In this document: piece by piece, positions 7,985 to 15,638 of the stretch
Layout: every line of letters begins with the position of its first letter
Position numbering within the stretch: the first letter of the stretch is position 1
NCBI RefSeq assembly: GCF_003182355.1
Contig: NZ_QGTW01000025.1
Location: 1 to 39,830, forward strand
Source of the DNA: Cytobacillus oceanisediminis
GTDB taxonomy: Bacteria > Bacillota > Bacilli > Bacillales > Cytobacillaceae
Direction of reading: 5' to 3'
Length of the DNA: 39,830 nucleotides
Notes under the pieces: generated by a model
Database searches by the model: none
What the model saw: the letters and a program-made list of their open reading frames with translations, nothing else
Told to the model about the DNA's origin: nothing
Made by a program: the position numbers and the translations under genes

Positions 7985-9010
7985 TTAAATCACCTCTTTT
8001 TGAAAGCTTTTGCTTGCTTTAATTAGTTGTTGAAGTTTATCTAAAGCTGCTCCTGAGTCGATGCTTTCTCTTGCTATATTAATCCCTTTTTGAATGGTTT
8101 CTGCTTTCCCCCCGGTAAAGATACCGATTCCGGCATTCAGCAGTACCGTATCTCTTTTTGCCCCTTTTTCGCCTTTAAGGACATTTAAGAGAATCTCCGC
8201 ATTTTCTCTTGAATCACCGCCTCTGATGGCGTCATTGCTGTAAACCGGAAGTCCAACCTCTTCTGGATGCAAAATCTTTTCGAATACTTCGCCATTGTCA
8301 AGTATAGCCAAGTGATTTTCTCCCTGCAGCGAGGCTTCATCCATAAAACCTGCACCATTGAGAACTACAGCCCGTTTTCTGCCCAATGTTTTCAGCACTT
8401 CTGCGAACATCATGGTGTAATCTCTTCGGTAAATGCCAAGGAGCTGGTTTTCGAGTTCAACGGGATTTGTCAGCGGACCGATTAAGTTAAAAGTTGTTGG
8501 AATTCTTAAATCCTTGCGTACCTTCATAATTCTCTTAATGTTTGGATGCACATGGGGAGCAAACAGGAATGCAATTCCAATCTCCCCGAGGATCTCTTCT
8601 GTTCGTTCCGGTTTATTATTCAAATTGATTCCCAGATGCTCCAGTACGTCAGCACTTCCTGTTTTGCTGGAAACACTTCTATTTCCATGCTTTGCAACGG
8701 GGATTCCCGCTCCAGCAATCACAAATGCCGAAGTGGAACTGATGTTAAAGCTGCTTGATCCATCTCCGCCTGTTCCACAATTATCCAAAACATTGGGAAT
8801 ATTCTTGCTAAATGTTAGTGATTTATCTCTCATGGCTCTTACAATCCCTGCAATTTCGTCAACAGTTTCCCCTTTCGTCTTCAGGCTTACCATAAAAGCG
8901 GCTATTTCACTATCCGTTACATCATTGGAAAATATAGTATCCATTGCTTCCTTCATTTCTGCTTCTGTTAAAGATTCTCTATCAGATAATCGTTGCAGTA
9001 TTGTTTTCAT
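7985..9010 (-). CDS. trpD: Anthranilate phosphoribosyltransferase
   Basis: This 341-residue enzyme transfers the phosphoribosyl group from PRPP to anthranilate. The PRPP loop is NCGTGGDGSSSFNIS, and KHGNRSVSSKTGSADVLE carries the anthranilate-site residues. The frame stays open upstream to 9121, but the real start is ATG 9010 (MKTILQRLSDRESL), with AGGGAAAAGAAAC before it; the extension overlaps trpG and is not conserved-looking. The start lies 29 nt inside the 3' end of trpG. Confidence 0.96.
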   Translation of the reverse strand: MKTILQRLSDRESLTEAEMKEAMDTIFSNDVTDSEIAAFMVSLKTKGETVDEIAGIVRAMRDKSLTFSKNIPNVLDNCGTGGDGSSSFNISSTSAFVIAGAGIPVAKHGNRSVSSKTGSADVLEHLGINLNNKPERTEEILGEIGIAFLFAPHVHPNIKRIMKVRKDLRIPTTFNLIGPLTNPVELENQLLGIYRRDYTMMFAEVLKTLGRKRAVVLNGAGFMDEASLQGENHLAILDNGEVFEKILHPEEVGLPVYSNDAIRGGDSRENAEILLNVLKGEKGAKRDTVLLNAGIGIFTGGKAETIQKGINIARESIDSGAALDKLQQLIKASKSFQKEVI

Positions 9011-9593
9011 GTTTCTTTTCCCTCCCGATTGTTTGTAAAAAGTTTTCCAATATCTTTTTGCCAAGGTCCGTTCCCACTGACTCCGGATGAAATTGTAAAC
9101 CGTAAAGCGGATATGCTTCATGCTTGATGGCCATTATTTCATTATCATCCATGGATCTTGCCAATATTTTAAAACTGCCAGGCAAAGTGCCGGATTGGAT
9201 GATTAAGGAATGGTATCGCATGATATTAATAGGCTGTGGCATGTATTGAAACAGCTGCGAACCATTATGTTTCAGGTTTGAAACCTTCCCATGCATGATT
9301 TTCCTGGCTTTTTCGATTTTGGCGCCAAACGCATAACCGATTGCCTGATGGCCTAGGCAAATCCCGAGAATAGGCACCTTTTTATAGAAGTTCCGGATAA
9401 CTTCTACCATTACCCCTGCATGTTCCGGCCTTCCTGGCCCCGGCGAAAGCACAATTGCTTCAGGGTCCAGTTTTTCTATTTCTTCAAGGGTGATTTGGTC
9501 ATTGCGGACAACTTTAATCTCTTCCCCAAGCTCCCCTAAATATTGATAAAGGTTATAAGTGAATGAATCATAATTATCAATCAGCAAAATCAT
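8982..9593 (-). CDS. trpG: Anthranilate synthase glutamine amidotransferase subunit
   Basis: This 203-residue class I amidotransferase supplies ammonia to TrpE. The triad is visible: Cys79 in ILGICLGHQAIG, then His169 and Glu171 in LQFHPESVGTD. The oxyanion loop is SPGPGRPEHAG. Its place inside the trp operon between trpE and trpD differs from B. subtilis, where the shared amidotransferase lies in the folate operon. It may still serve p-aminobenzoate synthesis if no second copy exists, which cannot be judged here. The start overlaps the trpE stop (ATGA). Confidence 0.95.
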   Translation of the reverse strand: MILLIDNYDSFTYNLYQYLGELGEEIKVVRNDQITLEEIEKLDPEAIVLSPGPGRPEHAGVMVEVIRNFYKKVPILGICLGHQAIGYAFGAKIEKARKIMHGKVSNLKHNGSQLFQYMPQPINIMRYHSLIIQSGTLPGSFKILARSMDDNEIMAIKHEAYPLYGLQFHPESVGTDLGKKILENFLQTIGREKKHENNTATII

Positions 9594-10984
9594 TTTTTAT
9601 CCTCCAAAAATGCTTTTAGTTTATGAAGTGTTTCTTCATATTCTTTTTCAGGAACCGAATCATGGACGATCCCCGCACCAGCCTGTATATATGCATTGCC
9701 ATCTTTAATGACCATGGTCCTGATTGCGAGAGCGAAATCCATATTGCCATTTCCGGAAAAATAGCCGACTGCCCCTGAATAGATTCCTCTTTTGACTTTT
9801 TCCAGTTCATTAATGATTTCCATTGCCCTAATTTTCGGTGCTCCGGATACTGTTCCTGCAGGCAAGCATGCGATTAAGGCGTTAATGGCTGAGTTAGGTT
9901 TTTTCAGCTTGCCTCCAACTTCTGAGACCAGGTGCATGACATGCTTATATCTTTCGATTACCATGTTTTTTTCAATAGTGATTGAACCAAATTCACAGAC
10001 ACGGCCCAAATCATTGCGGCCGAGATCCAGGAGCATACGGTGCTCGGCAAGCTCCTTTTCATCTTCTTTTAAGCTTTTTTCCAGCTGGAGATCTTCTGCT
10101 TCTGTTTTCCCTCTTGGCCTTGTTCCAGCAATGGGGTTTGTTATCACCTTATCGCCAGTCGCTTTGATGAGGCTTTCGGGTGATGCTCCAGCAACCGCAT
10201 AATCCTCAAAGTCAAGATAATACATATATGGCGACGGGTTTTGCACTCTTAATTTTCGGTAAAAGGAGAAAGGGTCGCCTGTCATTTCAGCCTTCAATCG
10301 CTGTGACAGAACCACTTGAAAAATGTCGCCCTCTTCGATGTATTGCTTTGCTTTTTTTACTTTGTCAACAAAGTCTTCTTTTGAAGTGAAAGCTTTAAAA
10401 TCAGTTAGGGCAGCCTCATTGGACTCCATTTTGCTGTTTCCATTTTGGATTTCTGCCTTTCTTTTCTCCACTTTTTGACGAAGTCGCGATATATCCGTTT
10501 TTTCAGTCAAAGGCATTGCGACAAGGTAAACCTTTTGCTCCAGATGGTCAAACACCGCTACCTCTTCAAAAAACAAAAGGTGGACATCCGGAACATTCAA
10601 CTCATCTTCGGGCATATGTCCGATATCCTCGTACTGCCTAATAACATCATATCCTGCATATCCAACAGCTCCCCCGCAAAACGGAAATCGTTCAAGCTGC
10701 GGTCTATTTACTTCCGGCATAAGTTTCTTTAATACATCGAGGGGTTTTTCAGAAAAAACATCTTCACTTTCATTTGTTGTAACTGTTGTATGGCTTCCTT
10801 CTCCCTTAAGCTCCATCACAGGATCCGCGCCAATGAATGAATACCTGCCTGACTTTTCATGCTTTAAGGAGCTTTCGAAAAGGAACTTCTTTTTCCCGCT
10901 CATTCTTTGGTAAATTAAAATTGGTGTTAATGTATCACCCTCAAGCTCTTCGATAATATATGGCTCATCAATAATCGTCTTCAA
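9590..10984 (-). CDS. trpE: Anthranilate synthase component I
   Basis: This 464-residue chorismate-utilising enzyme makes anthranilate with ammonia from TrpG. The N-terminal feedback site is present (FLFESSLKHEKSGRYSFIG, corresponding to the LLES tryptophan-binding motif). The catalytic half has IFQVVLSQR, NPSPYMYYL, PIAGTRPRG, LLDLGRNDLGRV and SGAPKIRAMEII. I start it at TTG 10984 because GGAGGAG sits 7 nt upstream and no better ATG exists. It is the first gene of trpEGDCFBA and lies directly behind the proximal T-box terminator. Confidence 0.97.
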   Translation of the reverse strand: MKTIIDEPYIIEELEGDTLTPILIYQRMSGKKKFLFESSLKHEKSGRYSFIGADPVMELKGEGSHTTVTTNESEDVFSEKPLDVLKKLMPEVNRPQLERFPFCGGAVGYAGYDVIRQYEDIGHMPEDELNVPDVHLLFFEEVAVFDHLEQKVYLVAMPLTEKTDISRLRQKVEKRKAEIQNGNSKMESNEAALTDFKAFTSKEDFVDKVKKAKQYIEEGDIFQVVLSQRLKAEMTGDPFSFYRKLRVQNPSPYMYYLDFEDYAVAGASPESLIKATGDKVITNPIAGTRPRGKTEAEDLQLEKSLKEDEKELAEHRMLLDLGRNDLGRVCEFGSITIEKNMVIERYKHVMHLVSEVGGKLKKPNSAINALIACLPAGTVSGAPKIRAMEIINELEKVKRGIYSGAVGYFSGNGNMDFALAIRTMVIKDGNAYIQAGAGIVHDSVPEKEYEETLHKLKAFLEDKK

Positions 10985-11015
10985 GTTATTTCTCCTCCAG
11001 TTCGTTTACAGAAAT

Positions 11016-11300
11016 AAAAAAAGTCCCCTATACACACAGGAATTGTGTGTATAGAGGACGTATCTTGTGACCGTGGTGCCACCTCATTTTAGAGCAGCTA
11101 GCTGCTCCCTCTTCGGGTACGGATTAGATAAATCATAAATCGATACCCTATCCTTTTAACGGCGGAGACCGTGCTTTCCTACTGATTTCAGAAAGCCTCT
11201 CGCAAGTCCATTCGATTGATTTTCCGTACCGGCTCTCACCTGCCCCGGCTCTCTGGAACGGAAAGTATCAATGTACTCCTCTTGCTCAACGATTTAATAA
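11016..11300 (-). promoter_or_regulatory. Proximal tryptophan T-box leader with terminator
   Basis: On the minus strand the T-box sequence AGGTGGCACCACGG is followed by a terminator: a stem of about 16 bp (GTCCTCTATACACACA and its complement) and T7 at 11016-11059. The Stem I 3' side contains GAA-TGG-AC, placing a UGG tryptophan specifier at 11208-11210. AG-rich Stem I motifs (GAGAGCC, GGTGAGAGCC) are present. Uncharged tRNA-Trp binding would favour the antiterminator and trp transcription. Confidence 0.93.
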
Positions 11301-11323
11301 GCTATGAAGTTTTAAATGAAATA

Positions 11324-11603
11324 AAAAAAGGGCTCCCCGTCTTAAAAAGGACGAGAAACCCGTGGTGCCACCTTCATTAGCTGAAATTTCAGCTCACTTT
11401 AACAGATATCAAAACGATAAACGCTTTAATATCTGTCCCTTGTAACGATGAGACCGTTCGCCAAAGCCTACTGCTTTAAAAGGTTCGGTTTGGAGGCTCG
11501 AAAGTCCATTCACTTCAGCATTCGCACTGATTTGCACCAACCATCAGCTCTCTAAAGCTTCCGCAGAAGTTACTACTCTTTGTCATTGCCTTTCGATATA
11601 TTG
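11324..11603 (-). promoter_or_regulatory. Distal tryptophan T-box leader with terminator
   Basis: This is a second full T-box upstream of the first, with its own T-box sequence (AGGTGGCACCACGGG, near 11358-11372) and its own terminator (GGGTTTCTCGTC / GACGGGGAGCCC plus T7, 11324-11361). The specifier is again GAA-TGG-AC, with UGG at 11506-11508. RNA polymerase must pass both terminators to reach trpE, giving a steep AND-like response to uncharged tRNA-Trp. Confidence 0.93.
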
Positions 11604-11609
11604 CTTATT

Positions 11610-11638
11610 ATAATATTCCGATTAATAAGAAATGTCAA
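11610..11638 (-). promoter_or_regulatory. Sigma-A promoter of the trp operon
   Basis: TTGACA (11633-11638), a 17-bp spacer and TATTAT (11610-11615) on the minus strand lie immediately before the distal T-box. Confidence 0.8.
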
Positions 11639-11656
11639 GGGATGAACAATAAATTT

Positions 11657-12298
11657 TTATAAAAGTGCTTTTTCCAGCTTCTCTCTCCAAACACCGGCAA
11701 GCTCCTGAACTTCCAGCAGATCCTCGACTGCTCTCCGGTTTTTGCGGTTATGAAACAGTGTATAATTTGCATCAAGGACCGATATATTTTCCTGTTTTCT
11801 TTCCACGAGCTTAAGGCAGGAATCGGCTCCCACCCTTCCTTCTTCAAGCACCCTAAAAAAATAACCTGTATACCCTGTTTCGACAATTCTGCCCAGAAGC
11901 TTGTCTTCACCGTTATGCTTCGATATGGTTGAACACGGAATGCGTCCCTGTGTTATTTGCACCATTGCTTCCCCCAGTGAAAAAATATCCCCGATAAAAA
12001 CATCCTTTTCAATCATATTGCTTACACAAATATTTTCGCCAAAGGACGGCGGATTGAAAACCTTCTTGAATTCTTTTCCCCACATTTGATAATGCTCATA
12101 AGGATAAAGGCAGACAGCTCTGTCAGGGCCGCCATGGAAATCAGTATTTGCCACGCCATCCCCGATAAAACCTTCTTTCGTTAATAAAGCATTCATTGTT
12201 TTACTTTTGTCAATCCCTGATACTTCCTTTTGATTTTTCCAATAATGTGCTTTTGGTTTTCCAATGCTTAAAGATTTGATGATCCCCTTTATCTCCAT
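11657..12298 (-). CDS. MOSC domain-containing protein (YiiM-like)
   Basis: This 213-residue protein carries the MOSC domain, the sulfur-carrier fold of molybdenum cofactor sulfurases. Visible are GFIGDGVANTDFHGGPDRAVCLYPYEHY, PSFGENICV, IGDIFSLGEAMVQITQGRIPCSTISK and the YFFRVLEEG strand, matching the YiiM group linked to resistance to N-hydroxylated base analogues. The conserved cysteine is in RIPCSTI. Start is ATG 12298 with GAGGGG before it. It stands alone, ending close to the trp promoter. The substrate is not predictable from sequence. Confidence 0.88.
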   Translation of the reverse strand: MEIKGIIKSLSIGKPKAHYWKNQKEVSGIDKSKTMNALLTKEGFIGDGVANTDFHGGPDRAVCLYPYEHYQMWGKEFKKVFNPPSFGENICVSNMIEKDVFIGDIFSLGEAMVQITQGRIPCSTISKHNGEDKLLGRIVETGYTGYFFRVLEEGRVGADSCLKLVERKQENISVLDANYTLFHNRKNRRAVEDLLEVQELAGVWREKLEKALL

Positions 12299-12478
12299 TA
12301 AATTCCCCTCGCCTAGTTCACTTTTCCTTATATTTTAACTCTTTCTTTTTAACAAATCGAAACATTTATTTCCATAATTTGATTTTTCCCATAAAAAGAC
12401 AGAGCTTTTTCTAATTAGTTTTACGGCAATAAGCCCATATTAATATTAGTTTGATTAACGAAAAGGAAGGTAAGAAAT

Positions 12479-13735
12479 ATGGAGCATGTTGAAAATTTAC
12501 AATCCGTAAATTCCAAAGCTAAAAAGAAGTCCGGAGATGATGTTCATAACCAAAAATGGGCCATTCTTTCACTTTCTTCAATTCCTCTCGTTATGACCCT
12601 AGGAAATTCCATGTTAATTCCTGTATTGCCGGAAATGGAAAACACACTAAATATTTCAGCATTCCAATCAAGCATGATTATAACGGTATACAGTATTGTA
12701 GCCATAATCTTAATTCCAATCGCCGGCTTTTTATCGGATCATATCGGCCGTAAAAAAGTAATCATTCCAAGTCTCCTCATTGCGGGAATTGGGGGGCTCA
12801 TCTCAGGATGGGCTGCTTGGAAAGTGGAGGATGCCTATTGGATTATATTGGCCGGCAGGGCTTTGCAGGGGGTTGGTGCTGCGGGAGCGGCACCAATTGT
12901 TATGCCTTTGGTCGGTGATATGTTTAAGAATGATGATGAGGTAAGCAGCTCGCTCGGTCTAATCGAAACCTCCAATACATTCGGGAAAGTCTTGTCCCCT
13001 ATTCTTGGTTCCTTTTTGGCAGGATTTATTTGGTTTTTGCCGTTTTTTTCTTTTCCGGTATTTTGTACGATATCAATATTACTGGTGTTTTTTCTAGTTA
13101 AAACGCCAAAAAAACGTGAAGAACCGCTGCCTTTGGAGAACTTTTGGGGGAATATCAAGGATACCTTTAAGAACAACGGCAAATGGCTCTACGCTATCTT
13201 TTTTATTGGCGCTATTCTTATGTTTGTACTTTTTGGAATCCTTTTTTATTTATCTGATGTGCTGGAAAAAACATATGATATTAAAGATGTTAAAAAAGGG
13301 CTGCTCCTTGCTGTCCCACTGGGTGCCCTTTGCATTTCATCCTACTTGACGGGCAAAAAAATAAAAGAAAATAAAATTCTGATGAAATGGATTATCTTTT
13401 TAGGTTCTGTTTTGGTTGCTGCTGCTACTGCCATTCTCAGTTTTTCAACCAATATGTGGTTTATGATCGGCATGTTCCTGTTTGCTGGTATTGGAATTGG
13501 GGTTGCCCTCCCCTCTTTGGACGCTCTTATTACGGAAGGGATTGAAAAAGAGGAAAGAGGAACCATCACATCCATATACAGCTCTATGAGGTTTATTGGA
13601 GTTGCGGCTGGCCCCCCGGCAATTGCAATCCTTATGAAGTACTCTGACAAAGCGCTATTTTATATATTAAGTGCCATAACCATTGTTGCAGCTCTGGCCA
13701 CTATTATGGCGATTAAGCCCGATAAAAATGCATAA
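12479..13735 (+). CDS. MFS transporter, multidrug-efflux type (DHA1)
   Basis: This 418-residue major facilitator has about 12 membrane helices. A polar N-terminal tail of about 35 residues precedes helix 1 (LSSIPLVMTLGNSMLIPVLP). Motif A is complete between helices 2 and 3 (GFLSDHIGRKKVIIPS), followed by the helix-4 arginine in LAGRALQGVGAAGAAPIVM. This pattern marks proton-coupled drug exporters related to Bmr/Blt/TetA; the substrate cannot be read from sequence. Start ATG 12479 has AAGGAAGG about 8 nt upstream. It is monocistronic and ends at a shared terminator. Confidence 0.88.
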   Translation: MEHVENLQSVNSKAKKKSGDDVHNQKWAILSLSSIPLVMTLGNSMLIPVLPEMENTLNISAFQSSMIITVYSIVAIILIPIAGFLSDHIGRKKVIIPSLLIAGIGGLISGWAAWKVEDAYWIILAGRALQGVGAAGAAPIVMPLVGDMFKNDDEVSSSLGLIETSNTFGKVLSPILGSFLAGFIWFLPFFSFPVFCTISILLVFFLVKTPKKREEPLPLENFWGNIKDTFKNNGKWLYAIFFIGAILMFVLFGILFYLSDVLEKTYDIKDVKKGLLLAVPLGALCISSYLTGKKIKENKILMKWIIFLGSVLVAAATAILSFSTNMWFMIGMFLFAGIGIGVALPSLDALITEGIEKEERGTITSIYSSMRFIGVAAGPPAIAILMKYSDKALFYILSAITIVAALATIMAIKPDKNA

Positions 13736-13774
13736 AAAAAATCCGTATCGAGATTTTCCGATACGGATTTTTTA
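13736..13774. terminator. Bidirectional terminator between the MFS gene and the hydrolase
   Basis: ATCCGTATCG and CGATACGGAT form a 10-bp stem with an 8-nt loop, flanked by A8 on the left and T6 on the right. It serves both converging genes. Confidence 0.92.
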
Positions 13775-14536
13775 TTAATTAAACTGCTGCTGAACAAAGC
13801 CGGTAATAACCTGATTAAACAGCTGCCACTTCTTGGTTGGCACCTGATGGGAAACACCTTTGATTATGGCAGTCTGGAAGCTGACATATCTTCTGTAGCT
13901 TCTTAGATGCTGATTCACAAAGTCTCTTGAACCGTATATAAGGAGAAGGGGCACATTTAGGTTCCGAAGGCGGTCTGTACATGAGTAATGAAGGGATCTA
14001 TCGTAAGACTCAAACCACATATTAAGGTTTGCTTTTTTCATGTGATCCAGTATTTCGTTTCTTACCTCTTTATCATTTGTATGGCTTGTCGCAATAATAT
14101 ACCGGAGAAAACCGGGAAAGTGTTTTACAAAATACATCCCCAGTATATGCTCATACCTGAATGCTTCTGATAAAACCTCCGGAAACCCTCCGGAAAGAAT
14201 GACACCCAGAGTCCTTTCAGGAAAAGAAAGAGCAAACTCCTGTGCAATTGCCCCGCCGGAGGAATATCCCAGTATTACGGCTTTGTCGATATTCAAGTGA
14301 TCCAAAACAGCCCTAATTTCCTCAGCATAGCCAAGTATCGTTACTTTTTTTTCAGGACCTGTTGTATCTCCATTTCCGCTCAAATCGGGAAAAATAACTT
14401 GAAAATGTTCCGCTAAAAGGCCCTGATAATAAAAAACCTTCCTTCCCATCGCAGGAGGATGTATAAAAATGATCGGTACGCCATGACCTTTTACTTCATA
14501 AAAAATATTGGTATCACCATTAAGAACTGCAGGCAC
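13775..14536 (-). CDS. Alpha/beta hydrolase
   Basis: This 253-residue protein has the alpha/beta-hydrolase fold. It shows an HPPAMGRK oxyanion region, a nucleophile elbow GYSSGG with the catalytic serine near residue 97, an aspartate in LLIYGSRDFV and a histidine in KGVSHQVPTK. It resembles the small esterase/haloperoxidase-like group. The natural substrate is unknown and there is no signal peptide. The start is GTG 14536 with AAAGGA about 9 nt upstream. It is a single gene convergent with the MFS exporter. Confidence 0.88.
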   Translation of the reverse strand: MPAVLNGDTNIFYEVKGHGVPIIFIHPPAMGRKVFYYQGLLAEHFQVIFPDLSGNGDTTGPEKKVTILGYAEEIRAVLDHLNIDKAVILGYSSGGAIAQEFALSFPERTLGVILSGGFPEVLSEAFRYEHILGMYFVKHFPGFLRYIIATSHTNDKEVRNEILDHMKKANLNMWFESYDRSLHYSCTDRLRNLNVPLLLIYGSRDFVNQHLRSYRRYVSFQTAIIKGVSHQVPTKKWQLFNQVITGFVQQQFN

Positions 14537-14593
14537 TTTAAATCGTCCTTTCTATTCCTCAGTAAAATAATATTAGCCGTGCCCTTTTCATAT

Positions 14594-14628
14594 AAAAAAT
14601 GGGACAGTCTTAGTCTGCCCCATTTCGG
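14594..14628 (-). terminator. Terminator of the small gene at 14649-14775
   Basis: On the minus strand AATGGGGCAGAC, loop TAA and a complementary arm (GACTGTCCCATT, with one wobble) are followed by T6. Confidence 0.8.
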
Positions 14629-14648
14629 TAAATTCTTTTATTCCAACA

Positions 14649-14775
14649 TCAGTTAGGCTTTGTCTTTTCTGCCTTCTTGCTTTGCGGACTCATCTCTTTC
14701 GAGAATTCCATATCATTAATGCTCTTTTTTTGTGCTTTGTAATCCAGATTTGGTCTTAATATTGCGCTTTGTCAT
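14649..14775 (-). pseudogene. Small hydrophilic protein gene with an apparent one-base frameshift
   Basis: AAGGAGGAACACATC precedes ATG 14775. The annotated frame gives only 19 codons (MTKRNIKTKSGLQSTKKEH) and stops at 14716. An A7 run just before the stop marks the problem. If it had six A, the frame would continue to the TGA at 14649 and give 41 residues, with the tail KSINDMEFSKEMSPQSKKAE. That tail has the charged look of Bacillus spore-associated mini-proteins (YfhD has a similar VEFS-type stretch, a weak resemblance). A terminator follows the longer reading frame's stop, which supports a real gene. Either the 19-residue peptide is functional, or the gene is broken, or the run length is a base-calling error. 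Confidence 0.55.
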
Positions 14776-14806
14776 GATGTGTTCCTCCTTTACAGGGATA
14801 CGATTT

Positions 14807-14833
14807 TAGTATGGCTATAAGCACTCGAAATCA
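14807..14833 (-). promoter_or_regulatory. Possible forespore (sigma-F/G-like) promoter
   Basis: TGATT, 15 bp, CATACTA on the minus strand fits the -10 element CATNNTA of sigma-F/sigma-G promoters. The same TGAT-15-CATACTA layout precedes the small gene at 36115. The -35 is weak. Confidence 0.35.
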
Positions 14834-14926
14834 TTTATGGATTTTCCGAACAAGACTGGCATATACTATAACCATTAGAGTTTAAGCTTATTTCCGTGAC
14901 TTTCAGAGCCGTATATGATATTCTTT

Positions 14927-15068
14927 AATTAAGATTATGAATAAAGAAAAAACGACCGCAGGTGTTGCCGCACCCACGGTCATTTGCAATAGTCGTTCCC
15001 TTAGGGGATCGGCCTGTCAAAGACATAGACCTCTCCCTCAATTGTCAGATCAAGGGAGGTCTATTTTT
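14927..15068 (+). ncRNA. Putative antisense RNA opposing the toxin mRNA
   Basis: A plus-strand terminator (AGACCTC/GAGGTCT-type stem near 15027-15061 with T6 after it) ends directly at the 3' end of the toxin ORF. A -10-like TATGAT lies at 14914-14919 with a poor -35 (TTTCCG). A transcript between them would overlap the toxin mRNA 3' region by about 120 nt, as in txpA/RatA and bsrG/SR4. The 5' end is inferred. Confidence 0.45.
14945..14982 (-). terminator. Terminator of the toxin mRNA
   Basis: The minus-strand stem GACCGTGGGTG with its partner CACCTGCGGTC, a CGGCAA loop and then GT6 form a strong intrinsic terminator downstream of the mini-toxin. Confidence 0.85.
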
Positions 15069-15150
15069 TATGGTTAAAAGTCATGACAGCAATGATCAGA
15101 CTAGAAAATGAAATCATCATCATGATCGATTCGAATACTGTCAAAGGCAT
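15061..15150 (-). CDS. Holin-like type I toxin peptide (29 residues)
   Basis: ATG 15150 is preceded by AAAGGGGGTG at good spacing. It encodes MPLTVFESIMMMISFSSLII followed by AVMTFNHKK. A short start, one hydrophobic helix of about 17 residues and a lysine tail are the pattern of the putative holin-like toxin family, related to the TxpA/BsrG/Fst type I toxins. Such peptides insert into the membrane and are normally silenced by an antisense RNA. A strong extended -10 promoter lies upstream and terminators lie on both strands at the 3' end, the usual layout for a convergent type I pair. The gene is below most annotation size limits. Toxicity is inferred from family and layout only. Confidence 0.8.
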   Translation of the reverse strand: MPLTVFESIMMMISFSSLIIAVMTFNHKK

Positions 15151-15207
15151 CACCCCCTTTCATACGGGGCTAGCCGACCACCCTTGAGAAACTCCCATTG
15201 CTTCTCT

Positions 15208-15216
15208 ATTATAACA
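15208..15216 (-). promoter_or_regulatory. Extended -10 promoter of the toxin mRNA
   Basis: On the minus strand TGTTATAAT gives TATAAT at 15208-15213 with the TG extension. The -35 is weak (TCGAAT at 18 bp). A leader of about 50 nt runs to the toxin start. Confidence 0.65.
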
Positions 15217-15292
15217 CATTCTTGTCCATTTATTCGAACAAGTGTTCTATTTTTCGGAAATTGAGCCTTCTTTCCTATTTTTTCATTTACTG

Positions 15293-15553
15293 TCATTTCT
15301 GGGTCCTCTGTATATTATAGCTAGAAGATCTCCGTCTTAAATAACCCTCAAGAAAGCCCATCTCTTTATTAAGCAGATACTCCATTTCTTCCAGCTGTTC
15401 TTTTTTAATTATTTGAGCGCATTCTTTCCAATCTACACTATGGATGAAATAATAATTTTTAATCCTTTTAAAGATAACAAACGAGTCAGGACAGCAATCA
15501 AAGACTCCCTTTACCTGGTTTCTCCGCATATAGCTCCATCTTATCAGTTTCAT
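15293..15553 (-). CDS. Hypothetical protein, 86 residues
   Basis: An open frame from ATG 15553 encodes a basic protein with a first half rich in aromatics and cysteines (FDCCPDSFVIFKRIKNYYFI) and a helical, charged second half (KKEQLEEMEYLLNKEMGFLE). No known domain is recognised. The ribosome binding site is modest (AAGGT, about 9 nt upstream). It lies alone between the toxin locus and the DUF2935 gene with no clear terminator. It is plausible as a gene because no shadow of another gene explains it, but the support is limited. Confidence 0.5.
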   Translation of the reverse strand: MKLIRWSYMRRNQVKGVFDCCPDSFVIFKRIKNYYFIHSVDWKECAQIIKKEQLEEMEYLLNKEMGFLEGYLRRRSSSYNIQRTQK

Positions 15554-15603
15554 GAAATCAGACCTTTTATATCTTCTTTACCCTAAAAAACGATTAAGCA
15601 CTC

Positions 15604-15634
15604 CAAAAAAAATAACTGCCAATCATGGCAGCTG
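15604..15634 (-). terminator. Terminator of the DUF2935 gene
   Basis: On the minus strand AGCTGCCA, TGA and TTGGCAGTT form a compact hairpin followed by a T-rich tract (ATTTTTTT). Confidence 0.8.
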
Positions 15635-15638
15635 GTTC

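Noticed and set aside
8433..9038. 201-codon plus-strand open frame
   Set aside because: Antisense shadow of trpD; the trpD protein is clearly the real product.
13660..13857. 65-codon minus-strand frame across the MFS/hydrolase terminator
   Set aside because: It passes through the bidirectional terminator and is a shadow of both genes.
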